From Candidatus Sulfotelmatobacter sp. (GTDB lineage: Bacteria; Acidobacteriota; Terriglobia; Terriglobales; Acidobacteriaceae): 19,978 bases of DNA. The notes below the pieces were generated by a model, which saw nothing but the letters and a program-made list of their open reading frames with translations, made no database searches and was not told the origin of the DNA. Below are positions 7,215 through 14,751 of this stretch, in pieces. The position numbers were made by a program, and so were the translations under genes. Numbering within the stretch: position 1 is the stretch's first letter; each line of letters starts with the position of its first letter. The stretch lies in contig JASHRB010000342.1 in NCBI GenBank assembly GCA_030037575.1, forward strand, positions 1-19,978, written 5' to 3'.

Positions 7215-10200
7215 ATGCAAGTTGTGAAGCGGTCTGCCACCGCTTTGTTGATTGCCTTAGCTGTTTCCATCCCAAGCTTCTCCGCCACGCCCGACCGCAT
7301 CACGGGTGCTCTGAATAGCGGACAGAGCGCCACTCTCCAAGGATATGTTCCGCGCAAGGCTCTGCCGAAGTACGACGTGGGCCCGGCCGATCCAGCCTTG
7401 CGTTTTGTCTCGGTCATGCTCCTGACGAGTCCCACGAATGCCCAGCAGCAGGCGCTGGCTCAGTTAGTAGCTGAGCAGCAGGACCACGAGTCGCCGAAGT
7501 ACCACAAATGGCTCACTCCTGAGCAATGGGCAAACCAATTCGGCCTGAGTCCGAACGACGTCCAGAAAATCACGGCCTGGCTCGCGAATCAGGGATTCAC
7601 GAATATTCAGGTCGCCCGCGGACGAAATTGGTTCGTGTTCAATGCGACCGCCGCGCAGATCCAGAGCGCCTTTGGAACCGAGATTCGCCAGTACAGCGTG
7701 AACGGCGAGATGCACGTCGCGAATGCAACATCTCCGAAAATTCCCGCCGCACTATCCGGCATCGTCACCGGGATTCATGGGCTCAACGACTTTTATCTCA
7801 AACCGAGAGTCATTCATGGCGTTCGACGAAACTACTACGCGTCGAACCTGCAGGAAAGCTTTCTAGCCCCCGGCGACATCGCGACGATTTACGACATCAA
7901 CCCTCTCTACAATTCTTCACCTGCGATCGATGGCACGGGGCAAAAGCTTGCCATCATTGGGCAGACGGACGTTTACCTGTCCGACATAAATGATTTCCGT
8001 ACCGGTTTCGGCCTTAGTTCGATCAGCTGCACGACCAATTCCAGTGGATTGATTACGGCCTGCGATGATCCTCATTTTCAATATGTCCTAGCGAATGGCG
8101 TGGAAGACCCCGGGTTGGCGTCGAGCGGCGATTTGTCCGAATCCGATCTTGATTTAGAATGGTCCGGGGCGGTCGCGCGGGGTGCGCAACTTATCTTTGT
8201 GAACACGCCGGAGAACACAACCAGCACCACCGTGGATGGCGGCGGCGTTTGGGAATCCTGGTACTACGCCGTGGACCAAAATCTGGCTCCCGTCATCAGC
8301 ATGAGTTACGGAAGTTGTGAATTTGCTTTCAGCTATAGTGTCGAAGGCTCGTCCGATGAAACCGAATTGCAAAAAGCCAATTCTGAGGGAATCACTTTCG
8401 TAAATTCCAGTGGCGACTCCGGTGCTGCGCAGTGCGACCCGGAACCTCCCGAAAACCCCAATTCTGATCCCAACGGCGCGTCCGCAACCGGTGGCTACGC
8501 CGTGAGTTATCCGGCGAGCAGCCCGGAAGTGACCGGCGCTGGCGGAAACTCGATTTCGATTTCGAACTTGGAAAGCTCCACTTACTGGGGGACGACCAAC
8601 GGCACGAATGGCGGTTCGGTGACCGAATACGTCCCCGAGCAAGCCTGGAATGATGATTACGAATTCTTTCAGCTTTGCCAGGAGGATTCCGGAGATTCGG
8701 ACCTGACCGAGTTCTGTGAGAACGGCGACGGGACGGAAGGCTGGGTTTCCATTACCAGCCAGCAGACCGCGCAAGAGGACATCGACATCTCCTCAAGTGG
8801 CGGCGGCCCGAGCAACTGCGCGGTTCAGACTGACGACTTCCAGGCATGCAGCGCCGGTTTTGCACAGCCGTCCTGGCAGACGGCGACAATTTCTGGTCAG
8901 GCAAGCGCCCGATTCACTCCCGACGTTTCGTTCCTAGCCTCTCCGAATTTTCCGGGATATATCTTCTGCACGGAACTTTCAGAGCTGGACGAGTCGGGCA
9001 CGGGCAGCAGCTGCGCAAGCGGCATAGCGGGCGCGGTGAACGATGGATCGATCATCGGCGGTACATCCGCTGCGGCGCCGATTTTCGCAGGGATTGTGAC
9101 GCTGCTGAACCAAGCCCTTTCTGCATCTGGTGGGTTGGGCAATGTGAACCCGACTCTATACCAGTTGGCGGCGAATACGTCATACGGCGCGTTCCACCAG
9201 GTCACCAGCGGCAGCAATACGGTTTACTGTACTGCCGGAACTCCCGGCTCCCCGCAGCCCTCAAGCGTGGATTGCCCTTCGACCGGAGTGCTGGGATTCA
9301 ACGCCTCGAAGGACGATTCTAGCAATGGCTACAATCTCGTAACCGGCCTCGGGTCCGTGGATGCCAACAAACTGGCGACTGCCTGGGCCGAGAGCCTGAA
9401 CGGCTTCGTGCTCTCGGCTAGCGGGATCAGTCCGACCAGTGTTGCTGCCGGCGGCAGCCCTCTGACCGCCACAGTCTCGGTCGCGCCGAGCAACGGATCG
9501 AATTTCAGTGGGACGGTAAGCTTCAGTTGCGCGAATGTCAGCGGGATTACGTGCAGCTTCAATCCAACGACCGTATCCGGAGGCACTGGCACAACCACCG
9601 TGACGATTTCCGTTGCTGCGAATGTTGCCACTGGAGCCACCAGCGTGACCGTCACGGGAACTTCGGGATCATTGTCTGCAACGACCACAGTGAGCTTCAC
9701 TGTGACGGCGACGAGCGAGAGCTTCACCCTCAGCTCCAATCTCGGATCGTCCGGCAGCTTGAGCCTGAAAGAAGGACAGACTGGCCAGGTGAAGCTCACG
9801 GTCAGCAGCACCAGCACGCCTAGCTTCACTACCAGCAGCGGCGGGAATACGACCACAGTACTCCCGCTGACCTATACCTGTTCCGGACTGCCAAACTTGT
9901 CGAGTTGTACCTTCAGCCCGGCCAGCCCGAGTCAGGCGACGGCGGTCTCGGTAAGCATTACGACGACGGCTTCGACTAGCGCGCAAGCGCGGCCACCCCA
10001 CCCGACGCGAATCCTCTACGCAGCCCTGTTTCCCGGACTGTTTGGCATCATGTTTATCGCCGGATCGCGCAGGCGCTCACTGCGCGGTATCCAGATGCGC
10101 GTACTGATCCTGGTTATCGGAGCGTCGACCCTGTGGCTGGGATCGTGCGGCGGCGGCAGTAGCAGCAGCAGCAGCACAACCGGGACCACGCCTGGGAATT

Positions 10201-10283
10201 ACACGGTTAAAATTAACGCGACCACGGGAGGCTCTGGGCCGATCAGCAACAGCTATCAGTTCACGTTGACCGTCACGCAATAG
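7215..10283 (+). CDS. secreted S53 (sedolisin/kumamolisin-type) serine-carboxyl protease with Ig-like repeats
   Basis: A 1022-aa exported endopeptidase precursor. Parts: signal peptide (about 1-24), pro-kumamolisin activation domain (about 38-190), S53 catalytic domain (about 205-735), Ig-like beta repeats rich in Ser, Thr and Gly (about 740-925), then an unusual tail. The catalytic set is complete: Glu309 and Asp313 in SESDLDLEW, oxyanion Asp401 in SSGDSGA, and Ser618 in GGTSAAAP. A likely calcium-binding end segment (GYNLVTGLGSVDA) follows. The tail has a hydrophobic segment (about 933-950), a basic RRR turn (952-954), a second hydrophobic segment (about 961-976), a lipobox-like LGSC (Cys978) with GGG and poly-Ser, and a final short Ig-like stretch. 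The ATG at 7215 follows GGGGG at 7205-7209. Family members act on proteins at acidic pH. Confidence 0.94.
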   Translation: MQVVKRSATALLIALAVSIPSFSATPDRITGALNSGQSATLQGYVPRKALPKYDVGPADPALRFVSVMLLTSPTNAQQQALAQLVAEQQDHESPKYHKWLTPEQWANQFGLSPNDVQKITAWLANQGFTNIQVARGRNWFVFNATAAQIQSAFGTEIRQYSVNGEMHVANATSPKIPAALSGIVTGIHGLNDFYLKPRVIHGVRRNYYASNLQESFLAPGDIATIYDINPLYNSSPAIDGTGQKLAIIGQTDVYLSDINDFRTGFGLSSISCTTNSSGLITACDDPHFQYVLANGVEDPGLASSGDLSESDLDLEWSGAVARGAQLIFVNTPENTTSTTVDGGGVWESWYYAVDQNLAPVISMSYGSCEFAFSYSVEGSSDETELQKANSEGITFVNSSGDSGAAQCDPEPPENPNSDPNGASATGGYAVSYPASSPEVTGAGGNSISISNLESSTYWGTTNGTNGGSVTEYVPEQAWNDDYEFFQLCQEDSGDSDLTEFCENGDGTEGWVSITSQQTAQEDIDISSSGGGPSNCAVQTDDFQACSAGFAQPSWQTATISGQASARFTPDVSFLASPNFPGYIFCTELSELDESGTGSSCASGIAGAVNDGSIIGGTSAAAPIFAGIVTLLNQALSASGGLGNVNPTLYQLAANTSYGAFHQVTSGSNTVYCTAGTPGSPQPSSVDCPSTGVLGFNASKDDSSNGYNLVTGLGSVDANKLATAWAESLNGFVLSASGISPTSVAAGGSPLTATVSVAPSNGSNFSGTVSFSCANVSGITCSFNPTTVSGGTGTTTVTISVAANVATGATSVTVTGTSGSLSATTTVSFTVTATSESFTLSSNLGSSGSLSLKEGQTGQVKLTVSSTSTPSFTTSSGGNTTTVLPLTYTCSGLPNLSSCTFSPASPSQATAVSVSITTTASTSAQARPPHPTRILYAALFPGLFGIMFIAGSRRRSLRGIQMRVLILVIGASTLWLGSCGGGSSSSSSTTGTTPGNYTVKINATTGGSGPISNSYQFTLTVTQ

Positions 10284-10479
10284 GCTTGCGTCGTGGAAAA
10301 TCAGTCCCATTGGTATTGTGAAGACATTCCGCACAGGAATTGAATTGGCAAACCGAGTCGGGCACGCACGGGCTCATCAGGATCGGAATCACAGCCGGAA
10401 AATGCAAGCTTAGAGCGATGCAGCCAGTTTTCCTGAAAGAAAACGCCAGCTTTTTCGGCTCGAAGAAGGACAGCGCGTC
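10284..10479. other. intergenic, nothing recognised
   Basis: These 196 nt between the protease and esterase genes contain no supported gene, no clear terminator hairpin with a T-run, and no convincing promoter. A separate promoter for the esterase probably lies here. Confidence 0.4.
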
Positions 10480-11595
10480 ATGAGAGGTTACGCGAGATGC
10501 ATGAAAACTGAAAGATCCCTTGGCAGGCATTTCATATGCACCGGCGCGGCGTGTATGTTTGCCGTGCTGGCCTTCCAGTTCATCCAGGCGCAGGAAACCA
10601 CAGAAAAAATAACCGTGGATGACGTGGATCGCACGTTCCTCCTTCGTCTTCCGCAGGGGTACCAGGCCGGTCGACCTTATCCGGTGGTGATTTTGCTCCA
10701 TGGCATGAACCAGGAGCCCGACGACATGGAGCGGCTGACTGGTTTTGACCAGCTTGCCGATAAAGACAGTGTAATCGTTGTCTATCCCGACGCCTTGCAT
10801 GGACAATGGAATGCCGGAGTGCATCCGCCGGAAGTTCAACAGGCACCGATGTATCCGGGGAGACGGCGCGGGTATGGATACCCGGGCGGTGGCTATCCCG
10901 GCGGAGGCGGAGGAGGCGGCTATCCCAGCGGGGGCGGGGGCGGCTACCCTGGGGGCGGTCAGCAGCCACCGCAGACTCGCAATGAACAAAAACAGCCCGA
11001 AGCCGACGACGTCGGATTCATCAATCAGATGGTCGACGACCTGACGGCGAAATTCTCTGCGGATCCTGCGCGAGTCTACGCTGTCGGTCTGTCGGAAGGC
11101 GGATTTATGACCATGCGCCTGGGCTGTGCCGCGTCGGATAAGATCGCGGCCATCGCCACGGTCGGAGCCGAAATGCCGAAGACCATGATTTGTCTTCCTT
11201 CCCGCACCATGTCGCTGTTAATGATTACGGGAACCTCCGACCCAGTCGTCCCCCACGGTGGAGGCACGGAACACAATCTGCGGCTGGCCGTTCTCTCCGC
11301 CGACGATAGTGCCAAAGATTGGGCGAAGATTGATCACTGCGGCGACAAACCGGCCCACAGCAAATTGCCGCCCCGGAGCAAAGGCGGCATGGAGACCAAG
11401 ATCGATACCTATGACGGCTGCGGCCAGAACGCTCAAGTCGTTCTCTACAGCGTCAAGGGAGCGGGCAACACTTGGCCCGGTGGCGAGCAATATGAGCCGA
11501 AAAATGCGGTGGGCAAAACCAGCGACGATTTTAGCGCTAACCAAGTGATTTGGAACTTTCTAGGGACGAAAAAGCTGCCCGCGAAGAACGAATAA
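10480..11595 (+). CDS. exported PHB-depolymerase/LpqC-like esterase with Gly-rich insert
   Basis: A 371-aa alpha/beta-hydrolase of the poly(3-hydroxybutyrate) depolymerase/feruloyl esterase group (COG3509-like), with a signal peptide ending near FIQAQ. The start of the domain (RTFLLRLPQGYQ, then VVILLHGMNQ) is typical. The nucleophile Ser205 is in GLSEGG and the acid Asp254 in GTSDPVVP. The family's catalytic His normally lies in a GGGHTWPG motif; here the segment reads GAGNTWPGG with Asn330 (codon AAC), so the triad looks incomplete unless another His serves. Residues 125-162 are a Gly/Tyr/Pro insert with repeated YPGGG units between the oxyanion region and the nucleophile. The first ATG (10480) has AAGGA about 9 nt upstream. 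A second ATG at 10501 gives a more ordinary signal peptide. The substrate is unknown. Confidence 0.85.
   Translation: MRGYARCMKTERSLGRHFICTGAACMFAVLAFQFIQAQETTEKITVDDVDRTFLLRLPQGYQAGRPYPVVILLHGMNQEPDDMERLTGFDQLADKDSVIVVYPDALHGQWNAGVHPPEVQQAPMYPGRRRGYGYPGGGYPGGGGGGGYPSGGGGGYPGGGQQPPQTRNEQKQPEADDVGFINQMVDDLTAKFSADPARVYAVGLSEGGFMTMRLGCAASDKIAAIATVGAEMPKTMICLPSRTMSLLMITGTSDPVVPHGGGTEHNLRLAVLSADDSAKDWAKIDHCGDKPAHSKLPPRSKGGMETKIDTYDGCGQNAQVVLYSVKGAGNTWPGGEQYEPKNAVGKTSDDFSANQVIWNFLGTKKLPAKNE
10849..10962 (+). repeat. glycine/tyrosine/proline-rich repeat inside the esterase gene
   Basis: This stretch encodes repeated YPGGG-like units, with runs of three to seven glycines, at residues 124-161. The G-rich coding strand is low-complexity and could have expanded by slippage. 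It probably forms a flexible surface loop. Confidence 0.85.
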
Positions 11596-11783
11596 GCAAT
11601 CCTTCCGCACCACCCTCCCGTTGGCCCACACTCGCTTTGGATGGCGAAGAGCCGAAAATGGCCGAACGCCGAGCATGGTGTCGAAAAAGATGAATTCAAC
11701 TCGATGTCACCTCGCAATTTATTATTCCATCCGTCCTGAGCTGCGAGCGCATCGTCATTCCTGACCATCGCAATCCGACACTC
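11596..11783. other. intergenic, nothing firmly recognised
   Basis: The stretch follows the esterase stop. The minus strand is open through most of it, and beyond it to 11900 on the right and 11445 on the left, but the reading there is not a recognisable protein and runs antisense to the esterase and to the transposase remnant. A genome-wide self-comparison would show whether this is a dispersed repeat. Confidence 0.35.
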
Positions 11784-12012
11784 CAGTACCCAGCCGGCCT
11801 GGCTCGCGGCCAGCGGCGCCAGTGGCATGCCTTGTTGGCTCTGAAGCGGAGCATTCTCCAAGCCTGTCTGCTCAAGGAAAGCCTCTTGCAGTTGTGGCAT
11901 TACGCCTACGAAGGGGGCCAGATTGCGCTACCGGCAGAGCTGCATCGACCAGTTGCGCTGGCGGCGGCTGCAGCCGATGAAGAAACTGGCCCGCATCTAC
12001 GACGGCATAATT
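11784..12012 (+). mobile_element. frameshifted remnant of an ISL3-family transposase
   Basis: The plus strand reads, in one frame from about 11784, GQRRQWHALLALKRS, then ILQACLLKESLLQLWHYAYEG. After a run of five G (11913-11917) it continues one frame over as LRYRQSCIDQLRWRRLQPM and KKLAR, with a final DGII. This matches, by memory, the C-terminal part of ISL3-family transposases (AYLLKE, LW-Y-YEG, LRY, DQLRW-RL-PM-KLA, DGIL). Only this internal part survives: the N-terminal zinc/helix-turn-helix part, the remaining C-terminus and the terminal inverted repeats are not seen. One inserted G explains the frame change. It is not functional. Confidence 0.75.
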
Positions 12013-12045
12013 CCGCTGGCCGCCTGCGCGTCTGATGATGACGGC

Positions 12046-12074
12046 TTCTCACATGATTCAATGACAAGTATAAT
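12046..12074 (+). promoter_or_regulatory. sigma70-like promoter with perfect -10 box for the Ser/Thr kinase gene
   Basis: TATAAT at 12069-12074 is an exact -10 consensus. TTCTCA at 12046-12051 matches 4 of 6 bases of the -35, with a 17-nt spacer. The start codon of the kinase gene is at 12084, only 9 nt after the -10 box. Transcription would therefore begin at or a few bases before the ATG, suggesting a leaderless mRNA. This agrees with the lack of a ribosome-binding site there. The promoter sits directly after the transposase remnant. Confidence 0.55.
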
Positions 12075-12083
12075 GGCCCGCCG

Positions 12084-14687
12084 ATGGCCTTAGCCGCTGG
12101 CACCAAACTTGGCCCGTATGAAATTCGGAGCTTGATCGGCGCCGGCAGTATGGGTGAAGTCTATCGCGCCTACGACTCGCGCCTGAACCGTGACATTGCC
12201 ATCAAGATTCTTCCCCCCGAAGCGGCCCACGGCGGGGATCGTCCTCACCGCTTCGAGACCGAAGCCAAAGCAGCTGCCGCCCTAAATCACCCCAATATCC
12301 TCGCCGTGTACGAGATGGGAACCGACGACGGCGTGCGCTACATCGTCTCGGAATTGCTCGAGGGTATGAGCCTGGCCGAGGCGCTCCGCCGCGGACCGCT
12401 GCCCCTGCGCGCCGCCATCGACTACGGGATCCAGATCGCCCACGGTCTGAGTGCCGCGCACGAGAAAGGGATCATTCATCGCGACCTCAAGCCCGAGAAT
12501 GTATTCGTCACCAAAGGCGGACGCATCAAGATTCTGGATTTCGGACTGGCCAAGGTGTTGCCTCCCCAGGAACCTCGCGGTGCGGCCACCCCGACTGTCA
12601 CTTTGCCGGGCGTAGCCCTGGGCACAGTCGGGTACATGTCTCCCGAACAGGTTCGCGGCTTGGCCACCGACCAGCGCGCCGACATCTTTGCCTTCGGAGC
12701 CATCCTTTACGAGATGGTCATGGGCCAGCGTTCCTTTCACAAGTCGACCGAAGCCGACACCATCAGCGCCATTCTCAACGAGGAACCTCCTCCGATTTCG
12801 CGCTTCGCGCCTGAGACGCCGAGCGGGCTCGAACGGATCATCCGCCGCTGTCTGGAAAAAAATTCGGAGCAACGTTTCCAATCGGCAGCCGATCTGGCCT
12901 TCGCCCTCGAAGCGGTGTCCGATCCTTCGGTCGCGGGCAGCGGCGCCCTTCCTATCTCAACAGTCGAACCCTCCGGTCGAGGCGGCTTATGGATTATCGC
13001 CAGCTTGGCGATTCTCGCTGTGATGGCAGTGGTCGCGTATGTTTTGCTCCGGCCTCCGCCGGTTCCCAGGGTGGCCAACTATGCCCAGCTCACGCACGAC
13101 GGGCAGCCCAAATCGCTGATCGCGACCGATGGCGCGCGTCTCTACCTGAGCCTGGGCGAGGTCCGGGCGGGAAGTTTCGCGTCCCACGGTGCCGCTCAAA
13201 TGTCGATCGCCGGCGGCGACCCGCAAAGACTGTCGATTCTGCCGGCACTCAACACCACTCCTTTCGATCTGACGCCGGATGGCTCGCAGCTGCTGGCCGT
13301 CATCGGTCAAGGAGCTCCCCCGAAGGGACCGATATGGACCTATCCATTGGCCGGCGGCTCTCCGCGCAAAATCGACGACCTGGTGGCGGAAACGGTCGCC
13401 TGTTCGCCCGACGGCAAGTGGCTCGCCTACAGCGATCTCGGCGACTTGTTCGTGGCCGGGGCAGACGGCACCGGCTCGCGCAAGCTGCTCGGGGTTAACG
13501 GAGACATTCTCAGCATTATGTGGTCGCCCGACAGCAAGCATCTGCGATTCGGCGCTTCTGAAACGGCAGGAACCATCGGCCAGCAAATGGAGTGGGAAGT
13601 GGCCGCGGACGGAAGCGGTCTGCACCGTTTGCTCGAGGGCTGGCACAATCCTCCCAACGAATGCTGCGGCAAATGGACGGCCGACGGGAAATATTTCATC
13701 TTTCAATCCAATAATCAGATTTGGGCGCTTCCTCAAACTGCCGGCATGTTCCGTTCGCAACCGAAGCCGGTTCTCTTGACTTCAAGCCCCATGGCGCTTT
13801 CGTCGCCGCTTCCGAGCAAGGACGGCAAGAAACTGTTCATGATCGGGCGCACGTATCGCGGGGAATTGACGCGCTATGATTCGAAATCCGCGCAGTTCGC
13901 GCCTGTTCTCGGCGGCATCTCTGCTGAGTTCGTGAACTTCTCCAAGGACGGCCAGTGGGTTACGTACGTGTCTTATCGCGAAGGCACTCTGTGGCGCAGC
14001 AAGGTTGACGGCAGCGAGCGCCTGCAGTTGACTGATCCGCCCAGGTATCCGGTACTGCCACGATGGTCGCCCGATGGGAAGAAAATCGTCTTCTTCGAAT
14101 TCGGGCAGGGAGCCGACAAGCCCGCCCGCATGTACGAAACTTCGCTGGATGGCGAGACTCCACGGCTCGTACTGCCCAATGATAAAAGTCAGCAATTCGA
14201 TCCCAACTGGTCACCGGACGGGACCAAAATTGTTTTCGCCGGTGAATCCAACGATCCGGCGTCGGCGGTTCGCATTCTCGATCTGGCCACCCAAAAAGTA
14301 TCGGATCTGCCCGGGTCGCAGGGATTCTTTTCGCCGCGCTGGTCGCCCGATGGACGCTATGTTTCGGCCTTCTCTTCTGACTCAAACAGGCTTCTGCTGT
14401 TCGATTTGCAAACCCAGAAGTGGACCGAGCTTGCGACCGGGTCACTCGGCTGGCTCAACTGGTCGCACGACGGTCGATACGTCTACATGCTCGATTCGAA
14501 AGGCAAGGATGTGGTCGTCAGAATTCGCCTGAGCGACAAAAAGCGCGAACCGGTGGCAGATCTGAAAGACATTGTGACCACCGGCCGCTATGGCGCTGCC
14601 CTCGCGCTTACCCCCGACGATTCCCCCCTGCTCCTGCGCGACACCGGAACGCAGGATGTCTACTCCGTCGACTGGATTGTTCGGTAG
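12084..14687 (+). CDS. membrane Ser/Thr protein kinase with C-terminal PD40/TolB-like propeller
   Basis: An 867-aa eukaryotic-type kinase of the PknB group. The kinase domain (about residues 10-280) has the glycine loop GAGSMGEVYRA, Lys41 in IAIKI, the catalytic loop HRDLKPEN (132-139, Asp134), DFGLAK (152-157) and GTVGYMSPEQ in the activation segment, so it should be active. One transmembrane helix (about 302-322) is followed by an extracytoplasmic region (about 330-860). That region carries repeated W-S-P-D-G-K units typical of PD40/WD40-like propellers as in TolB; at least eight related motifs can be seen. The start MALAAGTKLGPYEI is characteristic of acidobacterial kinases of this design. 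The propeller is presumably the sensor or binding part. The gene stands alone, with the next gene convergent 64 nt away. Confidence 0.94.
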   Translation: MALAAGTKLGPYEIRSLIGAGSMGEVYRAYDSRLNRDIAIKILPPEAAHGGDRPHRFETEAKAAAALNHPNILAVYEMGTDDGVRYIVSELLEGMSLAEALRRGPLPLRAAIDYGIQIAHGLSAAHEKGIIHRDLKPENVFVTKGGRIKILDFGLAKVLPPQEPRGAATPTVTLPGVALGTVGYMSPEQVRGLATDQRADIFAFGAILYEMVMGQRSFHKSTEADTISAILNEEPPPISRFAPETPSGLERIIRRCLEKNSEQRFQSAADLAFALEAVSDPSVAGSGALPISTVEPSGRGGLWIIASLAILAVMAVVAYVLLRPPPVPRVANYAQLTHDGQPKSLIATDGARLYLSLGEVRAGSFASHGAAQMSIAGGDPQRLSILPALNTTPFDLTPDGSQLLAVIGQGAPPKGPIWTYPLAGGSPRKIDDLVAETVACSPDGKWLAYSDLGDLFVAGADGTGSRKLLGVNGDILSIMWSPDSKHLRFGASETAGTIGQQMEWEVAADGSGLHRLLEGWHNPPNECCGKWTADGKYFIFQSNNQIWALPQTAGMFRSQPKPVLLTSSPMALSSPLPSKDGKKLFMIGRTYRGELTRYDSKSAQFAPVLGGISAEFVNFSKDGQWVTYVSYREGTLWRSKVDGSERLQLTDPPRYPVLPRWSPDGKKIVFFEFGQGADKPARMYETSLDGETPRLVLPNDKSQQFDPNWSPDGTKIVFAGESNDPASAVRILDLATQKVSDLPGSQGFFSPRWSPDGRYVSAFSSDSNRLLLFDLQTQKWTELATGSLGWLNWSHDGRYVYMLDSKGKDVVVRIRLSDKKREPVADLKDIVTTGRYGAALALTPDDSPLLLRDTGTQDVYSVDWIVR

Positions 14688-14751
14688 TCGCCCAGGTCAC
14701 TCTTCCTTCTGCATGGAATTTGCCCGCCTCTGGGAGCAGAATAACCGCAGT

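Noticed and set aside
8154..8774. 206-aa minus-strand open frame inside the protease gene
   Set aside because: It is antisense to the conserved S53 catalytic domain, has no recognisable motif, and is expected by chance in GC-rich coding DNA.
10095..10283. Separate small lipoprotein gene starting at Met961 of the protease
   Set aside because: It is in frame with the protease with no stop between and has no ribosome-binding site. Treated as part of the protease tail, though noted as a finding.
11445..11900. 151-aa minus-strand open frame across the esterase end and the transposase remnant
   Set aside because: It overlaps two better supported plus-strand features and has no recognised domain.
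12282..13760. Long minus-strand open frames (199 and 257 aa) opposite the kinase gene
   Set aside because: They mirror the codon pattern of the kinase gene, lack motifs and ribosome-binding sites, and overlap each other's region.
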